From contig NZ_AHCA01000008.1 in NCBI RefSeq assembly GCF_000238355.1, positions 183,954-247,953 on the forward strand: 64,000 nt of DNA. The letters are read 5' to 3'. This stretch comes from Pseudoalteromonas haloplanktis ATCC 14393. Its GTDB lineage: Bacteria; Pseudomonadota; Gammaproteobacteria; Enterobacterales; Alteromonadaceae. The position numbers were made by a program, and so were the translations under genes. The first letter of the stretch is position 1; the number at the start of each line of letters is the position of its first letter. Positions 45,065 to 54,480 of the stretch are shown here, one piece after another. A model generated the notes under the pieces. That model saw only the letters and a program-made list of their open reading frames with translations. It was not told where the DNA came from and did not search any database.

Positions 45065-47527
45065 ATGAAAAAAATGCTACTCTCACTCGCAATTACAGCG
45101 GCTCTTGCTGGTTGCGGCGGCGGTGAAACGTTAGAAGATGTTAAAAATGACACACCACCGGTTATACCCGCTGCGACAGTGAAATTTGACCCTGCAAATG
45201 GGGTTATTTCGGTGCCAAATGATTTATTAATGAGCGGCACAAAAGATGGCACTATTAATATACCTGGTGAATTAGATGCCAATGGTACCTCAGTGCCACG
45301 AGCTGCCTATGCTGATCCATCACTGGCGTTAGGAGCACTTGATGGCTGGTCAAGCCAAGTACCCTACAAAATTGATTTAACATTTCCTACCGATGTCAGT
45401 TCAACTGCAACGCCGCAACCTAAATTGAGTTTAGATGAAGCGTCTGCTGCAGCACCGGGTGCTGTACGTATTTTTGAAGTAGTAATGGGCGCAAGTTTAA
45501 CCGATGCAGATTGCTCGCAAGTTCCTGCAGGCGTGGCTTGCAAGTTACTCGGCGAACTTACCTTTGGTGTTGACTTTATAACCAAAGGTAGTGGTGATGC
45601 TATTGCAATTATTCCGTTAAAACCGTTTAAAGCTGGTAGCTCTTATATAAATGTATTAACGACTAGTTTAAAAGATTCAGTCGGGCGCTCTATCGAGCCG
45701 TCATCAACTTATGCATTGGTGAAACAAGAAGCGCCATTAATTACGGAATCTCAACTTGCTTTGCAAGGGGTGATAAATAGCTACGAAAATGTAATTACTT
45801 CAAGTGGAGCAATCGCTAAAGATGAAATTATATTCTCAGCAGCAATGACGATTCAATCTGTTGGCCCAGTGCTAGGCACCATAAAATCACTGCTAGCGGC
45901 GAGCCTACAAAATCCAGCTCTACCAACACCTATGGTTCAAATTCCAGAACAACCGATGTTAACGGTAGCGCAAGTTTTCGAATCGCAAGGAATGACGGGT
46001 TTATCTCCTGCATTTTCAGGCGTGCAGTATCAAAAAGGCAGTGTCACGTTACCTATGTACTTATCTCAACCAAAAGGGAAAGAAGTTTCAGATTTGGCGG
46101 ATACTTATTGGCAAGGTATGTGCGATAACGCTGCGGCGGTGTTAGCTTATAAGGCATCAGAGGGTGAGAATTTTCCATCTGAACCCGTTAGCATTAACGA
46201 TGCAACTTGTGCCGCACTCAGTGATGGGCGTCTGCGTGACTTAGGGTTAGATACAACCAAGCATTTAACTAAATATAACTCAATTCCTAAAGTACAAAGC
46301 TTAGAGCCTGTGCCTGTACAAGTTACTAAACCGATTCTAGCTGTGATCAATAACGTAAGAGCGCAATTAGAAATGCCGGCAATAGAAATGCCAGCCGGTG
46401 GTTGGCCTGTTGTGATCATGCAACACGGTATAACGTCTAAAAAAGAAGACATGTTAGCATTAACGGCAAGTTTAGCTATACAAGGGTTTGCAACAGTAGC
46501 AATTGACCACCCTGTACACGGTGAGCGTGGTATTGATGTTGATGATGATGGGGTTGATGATTTCAATGCGTCAACTGGGTCTGTTTTAGCGTATATGAAT
46601 TTGCAATCACTGCTTGTAGCACGGGATAATTTAAGACAATCTTCTGCTGATTTACTCGGTCTTCGTTTAGGTTTAAACCTGACTAATGATACGTCTTTAA
46701 ATACACAAGATGTGTCGTTTATCGGTCATTCTTTAGGTTCAATTGTTGCCCCAGCTTTTATTGCGCAAGCTAATAATCCGCTTGATGAGCAAGTGGATGG
46801 CCTATTTAAAGTTAATACAGTGGCCCTTGCAAGTGGTGGCGGAGGTATTGCTAGTTTCTTATTAGAGTCTGCGTCTTTTGGTCCATTCGTACAAGGTTCA
46901 GTACTATTGGCTGCTGGAACAACTGAGTCTGCTGAATTCGCGACTTATTTACAAACTGATGCAGTTTCTAACTGTGGAGTGTTCGCAGCAAACCAACAAG
47001 CGTATGTAAGCTGTGCATACCCAGAATACATTGCCTCGCTTACGATGGCAGGAGAAACAGCAAAAATAGCAAATATCCAAGGGGTGATGACTCAGTTCTC
47101 ATTTGCGGCACAAACGGTACTTGATAGTGGTGACCCAACTAATTACGCGGCTGCTGTTAAAGCACTTGCTACGCCTGTATATATGAATGTTGTAGTTGGT
47201 GATGGTGAAGGTAATAAACCTGATCAAGTAATTCCGCCGATGACGGTTAATAATCCTATTGCAGGTTCATTACCATTAGCTAACTTAATGGGCTTAACAA
47301 CGGTAACACAATCACAAGCACCAACTGGAGAGGCTATGAGCTATTTAGTGAAGTTTACTAAAGGGCATCATAGTTCGGTGCTAACACCAGCACCCAATGC
47401 TGATGCAGGATCGACTGTGCAAGGTAGCGCCGCTGCGACGAGTGAAATGCAATTACAAATTGCCAGTTACTTAGCAACCCGGGGTCTAGCATTATCAATT
47501 AATAACACAGATATTGTGACGGACTAA
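45065..47527 (+). CDS. Surface lipase/lysophospholipase lipoprotein, VolA/Pla-1 family
   Basis: An 820-aa lipoprotein with lipobox LAGC (Cys17) followed by Gly-Gly-Gly, and a GGETLEDV start. The long N-terminal region matches bacterial virulence-factor lipase N-domains, and the alpha/beta hydrolase core has HGITSKKEDML, IDHPVHGERG and the nucleophile elbow FIGHSLGS. The final part carries KFTKGHHSSVLTP, which probably supplies the catalytic His. VolA of Vibrio is a surface-exposed lysophospholipase that frees fatty acids for growth. Monocistronic, with a terminator 24 bases downstream. Confidence 0.88.
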   Translation: MKKMLLSLAITAALAGCGGGETLEDVKNDTPPVIPAATVKFDPANGVISVPNDLLMSGTKDGTINIPGELDANGTSVPRAAYADPSLALGALDGWSSQVPYKIDLTFPTDVSSTATPQPKLSLDEASAAAPGAVRIFEVVMGASLTDADCSQVPAGVACKLLGELTFGVDFITKGSGDAIAIIPLKPFKAGSSYINVLTTSLKDSVGRSIEPSSTYALVKQEAPLITESQLALQGVINSYENVITSSGAIAKDEIIFSAAMTIQSVGPVLGTIKSLLAASLQNPALPTPMVQIPEQPMLTVAQVFESQGMTGLSPAFSGVQYQKGSVTLPMYLSQPKGKEVSDLADTYWQGMCDNAAAVLAYKASEGENFPSEPVSINDATCAALSDGRLRDLGLDTTKHLTKYNSIPKVQSLEPVPVQVTKPILAVINNVRAQLEMPAIEMPAGGWPVVIMQHGITSKKEDMLALTASLAIQGFATVAIDHPVHGERGIDVDDDGVDDFNASTGSVLAYMNLQSLLVARDNLRQSSADLLGLRLGLNLTNDTSLNTQDVSFIGHSLGSIVAPAFIAQANNPLDEQVDGLFKVNTVALASGGGGIASFLLESASFGPFVQGSVLLAAGTTESAEFATYLQTDAVSNCGVFAANQQAYVSCAYPEYIASLTMAGETAKIANIQGVMTQFSFAAQTVLDSGDPTNYAAAVKALATPVYMNVVVGDGEGNKPDQVIPPMTVNNPIAGSLPLANLMGLTTVTQSQAPTGEAMSYLVKFTKGHHSSVLTPAPNADAGSTVQGSAAATSEMQLQIASYLATRGLALSINNTDIVTD

Positions 47528-47550
47528 TTTTCCAACCTGTTAAAAAATAC

Positions 47551-47572
47551 AAAGCCACTGAAAAGTGGCTTT
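47551..47572 (+). terminator. Terminator of the lipase gene
   Basis: A perfect 9-base stem, AAAGCCACT with AGTGGCTTT, has a GAAA loop and is followed by eight T residues. Confidence 0.95.
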
Positions 47573-47621
47573 TTTTTGTTTGAATGGTAAATTAGGTTAA
47601 ATTTTTATTTGGAGAATACAA

Positions 47622-48638
47622 TTGGAATTTTTATATGAGTACGGCCTGTTTTTTGCCAAAGCGGTGACTTTTGTGATTGCTGTTGCTGCTATTATTTTAA
47701 TCAGTGTTGCTGCAGCGGCAAAGCCTAAAAGTAAAAAAGGGGAAATTCAGATTGATGATATATCAGAGCAACTTGATGATTTAAAAAATAATTTTATCGA
47801 AAGTACGTTATCTAAAAAAGCATTAAAAGAGCATCATAAATCACAAAAAAACTTGGCTAAAAAAACAGCTGAAACTGATAGCAAACCGCGGTTATATGTT
47901 ATCGACTTTAATGGCAGTGTGGATGCGCATGAAGTTGACAGCTTGCGCGAAGAGATCACTGCAATCATCTCAATTGCTGATCCTAAGCAAGATAAAGTGC
48001 TGGTTAGATTAGAAAGCGGTGGCGGTGTGGTTCATGGTTACGGTCTGGCTGCATCACAACTGCAACGTTTGAAAGATAAGGGGATTTACCTTAGCGTTTC
48101 AATAGATAAAGTGGCAGCCAGTGGGGGTTACATGATGGCATGTGTAGCGGACGAAATCGTTGCTGCCCCGTTTGCAATTGTGGGCTCAATTGGTGTGATA
48201 GCGCAAATTCCAAACTTTAATAAAATTCTTAAGAAAAATGATGTTGATTTTGAACAGATCACCGCAGGTGAGTTTAAACGCACATTAACACTATTTGGTG
48301 AAAACACTGATAAAGCGCGTGAGAAATTTAAGGATGAAATAGAACAAACTCATGATTTATTTAAACAGTTTGTTAGTAGTCAACGACCTAGTTTGGACAT
48401 CGATCTAGTTGCAACAGGTGAGCATTGGTTTGCAACTCAAGCAATTGGGAAAGGGCTCGTTGATAAAATTCAAACCAGCGATGACACATTATTAAGCCAT
48501 CAAGACGAGCGACAAATCTATAAAGTAAAATATAAAGTTAAGAAGAGCCTAAGTGATAAATTTGCTTTGGGCTTGAGTAATACGATGAACCGAACAGGCA
48601 TCTCATTACTTTCTCGTTTTAAAGGATTAAACCCATAA
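47622..48638 (+). CDS. sohB: SohB inner-membrane serine protease (S49)
   Basis: A 338-aa S49-family protease. It begins with TTG at 47622 after a GGAG site, giving EFLYEYGLFFAKAVTFV, which matches E. coli SohB; the N-terminal helix anchors it in the inner membrane. The catalytic serine is in VAASGGYMMACVADEIVAAP, and the general-base lysine is probably in ITAGEFKRTLTLFG, of the signal-peptide-peptidase type. It lies upstream of topA as in enteric bacteria. Its physiological substrates are not known. Confidence 0.94.
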   Translation: MEFLYEYGLFFAKAVTFVIAVAAIILISVAAAAKPKSKKGEIQIDDISEQLDDLKNNFIESTLSKKALKEHHKSQKNLAKKTAETDSKPRLYVIDFNGSVDAHEVDSLREEITAIISIADPKQDKVLVRLESGGGVVHGYGLAASQLQRLKDKGIYLSVSIDKVAASGGYMMACVADEIVAAPFAIVGSIGVIAQIPNFNKILKKNDVDFEQITAGEFKRTLTLFGENTDKAREKFKDEIEQTHDLFKQFVSSQRPSLDIDLVATGEHWFATQAIGKGLVDKIQTSDDTLLSHQDERQIYKVKYKVKKSLSDKFALGLSNTMNRTGISLLSRFKGLNP

Positions 48639-48664
48639 AGGTTAGCTCGCACTTTTAAGTAATA

Positions 48665-48688
48665 AAAACCCGCAAATGTGCGGGTTTT
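48665..48688. terminator. Bidirectional terminator
   Basis: A 10-base perfect stem (AAAACCCGCA at 48665-48674 with TGCGGGTTTT at 48679-48688) has a 4-base loop and flanking A/T runs. It separates sohB from the convergent symporter gene. Confidence 0.93.
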
Positions 48689-48713
48689 TTATTACAAAGA
48701 TACACAAGCAATA

Positions 48714-50045
48714 CTAGTCAGTTGATTTATGGTAGTCCTCTAAATCTTTCGCTGCATCAGGGTCGTTAAATACATCCTCATCCAATTGACCTTCAGATTT
48801 AGCAACGACACATGTAACCATACAGTCACCTGTTACATTAACTGCAGTACGCGTCATATCAAGTAATCTGTCAACCCCGATAATAATTGCAATCCCTTCA
48901 ACAGGTAAACCAACTTGATTAAGTACCATAGCAAGCATGATCAAGCCTACGCCTGGAACTCCGGCAGTGCCAACAGAGGCAAGCGTTGCAGTTAAAATGA
49001 CCATCAAGTAATCAGAAATTGTTAAATCAACACTGAACACTTGGGCTATAAACACCGTCGCAACACCTTGCATGATTGCAGTGCCGTCCATATTGATGGT
49101 CGCACCTAGCGGTATTGTAAATGAAGCAACTGAGTTTTTTGCACCTAATTTTTTGGTGGCAGTTTCTAATGTGATAGGCATAGTTGCACTTGAGCTGGAA
49201 GTACTAAAGCCAAACAGGCATGCATGCTTCATTTTCTTTAAAAATATAATCGGGTTTAAGCCTGTTAGTAACTTTAACAAAATGGTGTAGTTCACAAATG
49301 CATGAATAGCTAGCGCAGCCATTACTACGCCAAAGTACTTTGCAAGGCTAACAATCAGATCGACTTCTATAGTGGTAAATAGTTTAGCCATTAAAAAGAA
49401 CACGCCATAAGGGGCAACGTTCATTAATAGCGTCACTAATTTTAAGATCACGGTATTTAAATCTTCAAAAACGACAGCAACACGTTTACCTGCGCTACCG
49501 CTCAGTGCCATGGCGATACCAAATAATAAGGAAAATACTATCACCTGCAACATGTTACCACTGGCCATTGCATCGATTGGATTAGTTGGAAACATATCAA
49601 TAATGACTTGTGCAAGCGTTGGCGCTTCTTTTGCGTTATATGCGGCATCACTTGGTAAATTAATACCTTCACCTGGGTTCACTAGTAAGGCTAAAGTAAT
49701 TGCAACTGTTATCGCAATAGCAGTCGTAATGAGGTAAAGGCAGATTGATTTACCACCTAATCGTCCTAACTTTTTTGGGTCACTTAAACTACAAGTACCA
49801 CAAACAAGTGAAACAAAGACTAATGGTACAACTAGCATTTTCAAACTGGCGATAAATATTTGTCCACCAATATGAAATAAACCATCAACAAAAAAGCCTT
49901 TAATTGGCAAAGAGAATAATCCAAGTGGGATTAGATAATCGTCTTCGCCAGCTAATATTGCTTGGAAAATAAAGCCTACTGCAACACCCAAAAACATACC
50001 AATCATGATACGGGTGGTTAAACTCATTGAACGGATTTTCGACAT
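48714..50045 (-). CDS. Dicarboxylate/amino acid:cation symporter (DAACS family)
   Basis: A 443-aa membrane transporter of the GltP/GltT/SstT/DctA family. Signature elements are the serine-rich loop FSTSSSSATMPIT, the NMDGTAIMQGVATVF motif, GVPGVGLIMLAMVL and VDRLLDMTRTAVNVTGD, which binds substrate. Marine members use Na+ to take up glutamate, aspartate, serine/threonine or C4-dicarboxylates. The Asp-Arg-Thr pattern of the last motif (DMTRTAVNV) favours an acidic amino acid or dicarboxylate rather than serine, with moderate certainty. Monocistronic. Confidence 0.9.
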   Translation of the reverse strand: MSKIRSMSLTTRIMIGMFLGVAVGFIFQAILAGEDDYLIPLGLFSLPIKGFFVDGLFHIGGQIFIASLKMLVVPLVFVSLVCGTCSLSDPKKLGRLGGKSICLYLITTAIAITVAITLALLVNPGEGINLPSDAAYNAKEAPTLAQVIIDMFPTNPIDAMASGNMLQVIVFSLLFGIAMALSGSAGKRVAVVFEDLNTVILKLVTLLMNVAPYGVFFLMAKLFTTIEVDLIVSLAKYFGVVMAALAIHAFVNYTILLKLLTGLNPIIFLKKMKHACLFGFSTSSSSATMPITLETATKKLGAKNSVASFTIPLGATINMDGTAIMQGVATVFIAQVFSVDLTISDYLMVILTATLASVGTAGVPGVGLIMLAMVLNQVGLPVEGIAIIIGVDRLLDMTRTAVNVTGDCMVTCVVAKSEGQLDEDVFNDPDAAKDLEDYHKSTD

Positions 50046-50250
50046 AGTAACAATCTATTTTTTATAAATTTGCCATAGCCTACCAGCATGCAGATTTTTA
50101 TACAGAAAAAAACGATAAATATGAAAAAAAAATCGTAAATAAAAAAACCATAAAAAAGTAATAAAAGTTGTGATTTTAAAGCTTGTTATAGGTTAATATT
50201 GAGTAAATTTTAGATTTACATTATTAATAACAAACGCTAGGGAGAGGGCA

Positions 50251-53200
50251 ATGCCTTTAATGCGATGGCTCAGTGTCATAATGTTAAGTTTTTTAATCAC
50301 GGCGTGTGGTGGCGGTGGAACACTTGAAAAGGAAGGTGGTGAACTGGGTGGCGACACTGATGTTGCAACTTATACCTTAACGATTAGCGCAATTTCTGAA
50401 GTCACAGGTGAAGCAGCTAATAACGTTTCAGCAAACCAGCGTTTAGAGTTAGCAGCTAAACTATTAAAAGATGGTGCAGCAGTCCCTGGAAGTAGAGTAA
50501 CGTTTACTACAGATGGAGATTATGGTGTATTTAATCCTGTATCTGGCACCGCTGAGACGGATGCTGATGGTATAGCAAGAGTATTTCTTAGTGTTGGTAG
50601 CACGGCTGGTGCTGGAACAGTAAGTGCTTCAGTCACACTCGACGGCACAAGTGTCGCAAGTGCTGAACCTTTTACATTTACATCGACAGGTGAGCTGGAT
50701 AGTACATCACAAGGTGATTACTCTATTACTTTACAAGGCTATGCACAAGATACAGGCGTTGCATCGAATACAGTAACAAATTCAGCAGCACTTGATTTAA
50801 GGGCTACGTTAAAGCGTAATGGAGAGATTGTTGCTGGTAAGCGTATAACTTTTCAATTAGCCGATAATATAGGTCTGTTGTCGCCATCTTCTGCACTTAC
50901 TCAGAATGATGGGATAGCTACTGTGGAATTATCTGCAGGTTCAGATGCGGGGGCTGGTCAAGTTAGTGCCGTATACACCATTGAAGGTGTCTCTTATTCT
51001 GGTACTTTTGACTTTCAGTCAACAGGAGGTCAAGATAATGTGTCAAATGAATACATCTTGATATTAAATGGAGTTTCTACAAATACGGGGGCACCATCTA
51101 ATCTAGTTACCCCAAATGATCCTATAACCCTTCAAGCCAATTTACAGCATAATGGTGAGCCCCTAAGTGGTGAAAAAGTGACGTTTACTTTATCTGATAG
51201 CATTGGTGAACTTGATCCCCCTTCTGGCACTGCATTAACGAATTCTCAAGGAATTGCTTCAATTTCATTACTCGCTGGCGATGTAGAAGGCGCAGGTGAA
51301 GTTGTGTTTAGCTATACTGTTGACGATGATACATATGTCTCTGCACCTTTCACATTTGAAGCTCAAGTGCAAAGTGAAGTAGTCACAGAAGTGAATGTAA
51401 ATGTTTTAGCTAGTAATGATCTAGTAACTAGAAGTATAGATTATTTGAACCCAGCACGCGCGCAAGCCACGGTTACTGTAAACGGCCAACCTGCTGCATT
51501 TAAGTTTGTTACATTTAACCTTACAGGTTTTGGGATACTTAACCCTTCAAATGGCACAGCCATGACGAATGAGCAAGGAATTGCTGAAATTGATTTATTA
51601 ACTGGTACAACTCAAGGGGCTGGGAGTATTACCGCAACTTATGTTAATGACAAAAAAATATCAACTACCTCTACGGAGTTTGTATATGAAACAGCAGGGG
51701 ATTCACCTGCGCAAAATGGTGATACTGATTATGCGCTTTCAATTAGCTTAATATCAACACAGACATTGACTGAAACGAATTCTGTGAGTGCAGATAATAG
51801 TGCGCAAGTAAAAGCCTTAGTATTAGATAGTGAAGGTAACCCTGTTACAAATCAAGTTGTCAACTTCTCTACTACGTTAGGACGTTTACTGCCAAGTCTT
51901 GGAACTGCTTTAACTGACACCTCGGGTATTGCAACATTAAATTTGACGGCAGGCTCTATTGAAGGGGCCGGTATTGTCACGGCACAGTTTGATAATCAGC
52001 AAGCGACTATTGGTTTTTATACCCGTGGTGATGTAGCTGATTCGACTCAAAATACAGCTGATATATCATTTAAGTTATTAAAAAATTGCTTAGATGGTTT
52101 TACAAATAGTAGAGATGCTACTTTATGTGATGAAGTAACAAGCTTCTCAAGTGAAGAATCCGGTGTGTTATATGTACAAGCACTCAAGAACGGTTCTAAT
52201 ACACCTCTAGAGCAAGTATTAGTAACAGCGACCACAACAATTGGTTCGATATCGCCTACTACGGGAACAGCCATAACAGATGCTAATGGTGTTGCATTAT
52301 TAGACATTATACCGGGTCGAGATGTTGGAGCCGGTGAAGTTACTGTTTCTGTTTTAACCAGTAGTTTAACAAAGGCATTCCAAATCGCTGCCGTTGATGT
52401 AGAGATTGAGATTTCTTCTAATTTGGCTGACTCAGATCTATTATCTGCTGGTTCAACGGCTCTGATCTCAGTTGAAATCAACAAAGAGGGGGCATTGTTT
52501 ACTTCACCATTACTCGTTGAGTTTAGCTCGGGTTGTGTTGATGCTGGTCTAGCAGTGATTGATGCAAGAGTTACCAGTATTGGTGGCGTGGCACAATCTA
52601 CATACCGAGCTACAGGCTGCGTAGGCGCTGACCAAATTACCGCATCGGTAATCACCGGTGGCACTACAGTCTCTGATAATATTGTTGTAAATGTATCTAA
52701 ATCTAATATTGGTTCTATTGAGTTTTTGGATTCATCGGAATCAGTTATTGCTTTAAAAGGAACTGGTGGTGCAAATCGTAAAGAGACATCCACTTTGCGG
52801 TTTAAGCTTGTTGATAATAATGGTAATCCAATTCCATCGAAAACCGTCAACTTTGAACTATCAACAACTGTTGGAGGTGTAAAACTGAGTCAAAGCTCCG
52901 GTTTTACCAATGCTGAAGGCATAGTACAAACAGTGGTCCAATCTGGCGTATACCCACAGCCTGTTAAAGTTATTGCATCAAGCGAAGAAGTGTTTGAAGG
53001 GCAAACTTTAAAAGTTATAAAACAATCTGATGAACTTGCTATTAGTACAGGTGTAGCTGATCAGAATAGTTTTAGTACAGCTTTAAGTGCTCATAACGTT
53101 CATGCACTTGATTTGGATGGAACTCAAGTTGAAGTGACAGCTCGTTTAGCAGATCATTTCGGTAATCCTGTGCCTGATGGTACGGTGGTAAGTTTTATCG

Positions 53201-54231
53201 CTGAAGGAGGGATGATTGCGCCTAACTGTCAGACAAGTAACGGTAATTGTTCAGTGACCTGGGAAAGTAGTAACCCACGACCTTTCACTAATAGTTATTA
53301 CCAAAATACCATTATGGAAAAGTGTGATAGAGGGCTTCCATGTCCGATGGGAATTTTAAATGACGATTATAGTATTGACCTACCGTTAGGTGGACGTGCA
53401 ACTATTTTATCTTATGCGCTTGGTGAAGAGTCTTATAATGATAAGAATGGTAATGGTTTATTTGACTCGACCGATTTTTTTGCTGAAATAAATGATAGGC
53501 CAGAAGCGTTTATAGATAATAACAGCGATAATACATACGGTGGCGAAGATTGCGCCATTGGTTCAGGTCCTTGTTCAGCTGAAAACTCTGATGGCGATGA
53601 GTTTGAAGAATTCATTGATTACAATAGCGATGGAACATGGACTACTGGAAATGGTGTTTACGATGGTTTACTCTGTACTGAAGCTGATGATACAGCAGGT
53701 ATCTGTAAGCGAGGTTTAATACATATATTTAATAACTCTGAAATCGTGATGTCTAATGATGATGCCGCTTTCCGGGTAGTAACATTTGCTCCAGATTGCT
53801 CATTAATTCCAGGTGTTAACGCTTCAGAAGTGCGTTTAAATAGTAATTCATTGAGCCCTCTACTTAGAAAGAATCAAAGCGATGCAACCAGTGATTTGAT
53901 GTGTCAGGTGGATAGTGTTGATTTTAGAGGCGGAACAACAGAAGCGGTTGATTTAACTGTTTATATTGCAGATATTTATAATAACCCAATGCCAGTAGGT
54001 ACTGTAGTATCTATTTCGACAGATAATGGAGTGCTATCAGGCGCTGATGAAGATTATATTTTTCCAAATACGACTTCGATTGTGCCTATTTCTTTATCAT
54101 TTGTTATTTTAGATGAACAAGATGACTCTCGAAATGATAAAACACAAGGTGCAATTACAGTTAAAGTTGCAGCTCCTAATGGGTTAATTAGCACGACATC
54201 CATTTCGGTACTGGATGATCCAGCACCCTAA
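50251..54231 (+). CDS. Large lipoprotein with tandem bacterial Ig-like (Big_1-type) repeats
   Basis: A 1326-aa lipoprotein. The signal ends in lipobox ITAC (Cys19) followed by GGGG. About eight Ig-like units of roughly 100-120 residues follow (residues about 40 to 900), repeating the pattern G.A.T...GIA...L..G...GAG.V.A and marking Big_1/invasin-type domains. The C-terminal third is different and has Asp/Asn-rich loops like EF-hand/dockerin calcium sites (DKNGNGLFD at 1064-1072, DNNSDN at 1089, DYNSDG at 1123), several cysteines, and a final Ig-like unit. It is probably a surface adhesin or structural protein anchored in the outer membrane. Monocistronic. Confidence 0.85.
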   Translation: MPLMRWLSVIMLSFLITACGGGGTLEKEGGELGGDTDVATYTLTISAISEVTGEAANNVSANQRLELAAKLLKDGAAVPGSRVTFTTDGDYGVFNPVSGTAETDADGIARVFLSVGSTAGAGTVSASVTLDGTSVASAEPFTFTSTGELDSTSQGDYSITLQGYAQDTGVASNTVTNSAALDLRATLKRNGEIVAGKRITFQLADNIGLLSPSSALTQNDGIATVELSAGSDAGAGQVSAVYTIEGVSYSGTFDFQSTGGQDNVSNEYILILNGVSTNTGAPSNLVTPNDPITLQANLQHNGEPLSGEKVTFTLSDSIGELDPPSGTALTNSQGIASISLLAGDVEGAGEVVFSYTVDDDTYVSAPFTFEAQVQSEVVTEVNVNVLASNDLVTRSIDYLNPARAQATVTVNGQPAAFKFVTFNLTGFGILNPSNGTAMTNEQGIAEIDLLTGTTQGAGSITATYVNDKKISTTSTEFVYETAGDSPAQNGDTDYALSISLISTQTLTETNSVSADNSAQVKALVLDSEGNPVTNQVVNFSTTLGRLLPSLGTALTDTSGIATLNLTAGSIEGAGIVTAQFDNQQATIGFYTRGDVADSTQNTADISFKLLKNCLDGFTNSRDATLCDEVTSFSSEESGVLYVQALKNGSNTPLEQVLVTATTTIGSISPTTGTAITDANGVALLDIIPGRDVGAGEVTVSVLTSSLTKAFQIAAVDVEIEISSNLADSDLLSAGSTALISVEINKEGALFTSPLLVEFSSGCVDAGLAVIDARVTSIGGVAQSTYRATGCVGADQITASVITGGTTVSDNIVVNVSKSNIGSIEFLDSSESVIALKGTGGANRKETSTLRFKLVDNNGNPIPSKTVNFELSTTVGGVKLSQSSGFTNAEGIVQTVVQSGVYPQPVKVIASSEEVFEGQTLKVIKQSDELAISTGVADQNSFSTALSAHNVHALDLDGTQVEVTARLADHFGNPVPDGTVVSFIAEGGMIAPNCQTSNGNCSVTWESSNPRPFTNSYYQNTIMEKCDRGLPCPMGILNDDYSIDLPLGGRATILSYALGEESYNDKNGNGLFDSTDFFAEINDRPEAFIDNNSDNTYGGEDCAIGSGPCSAENSDGDEFEEFIDYNSDGTWTTGNGVYDGLLCTEADDTAGICKRGLIHIFNNSEIVMSNDDAAFRVVTFAPDCSLIPGVNASEVRLNSNSLSPLLRKNQSDATSDLMCQVDSVDFRGGTTEAVDLTVYIADIYNNPMPVGTVVSISTDNGVLSGADEDYIFPNTTSIVPISLSFVILDEQDDSRNDKTQGAITVKVAAPNGLISTTSISVLDDPAP

Positions 54232-54245
54232 TTTAATTTTGTATT

Positions 54246-54275
54246 AAAAATGCCAACCATAAGGTTGGCATTTTT
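54246..54275 (+). terminator. Terminator of the Ig-repeat lipoprotein gene
   Basis: A perfect 13-base stem, AAAAATGCCAACC with GGTTGGCATTTTT, has a 4-base loop (ATAA) and a T-rich tail. Confidence 0.95.
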
Positions 54276-54480
54276 GTTGCTATTCTATATATTCCACTGC
54301 AAATACCAAAAAACATCGTTTTGTCTAAATTAACGGCAATAATTGTTTAATTAATCATTAAAAATAGAAAAGTTTGTATTAAAAGCTTGTAACAATTGGT
54401 GTTTGTAGATATACCTATAAATATTCGCGCTCGTAAATGAGCAAAACACATTTAAAATACTTGGTTAGAAATAGGCAACT

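Noticed and set aside
52047..52850. Long minus-strand open frame (267 codons) inside the Ig-repeat gene
   Set aside because: It lies entirely antisense to a clearly coding gene with lipobox and repeats, and its translation has no recognisable domain.
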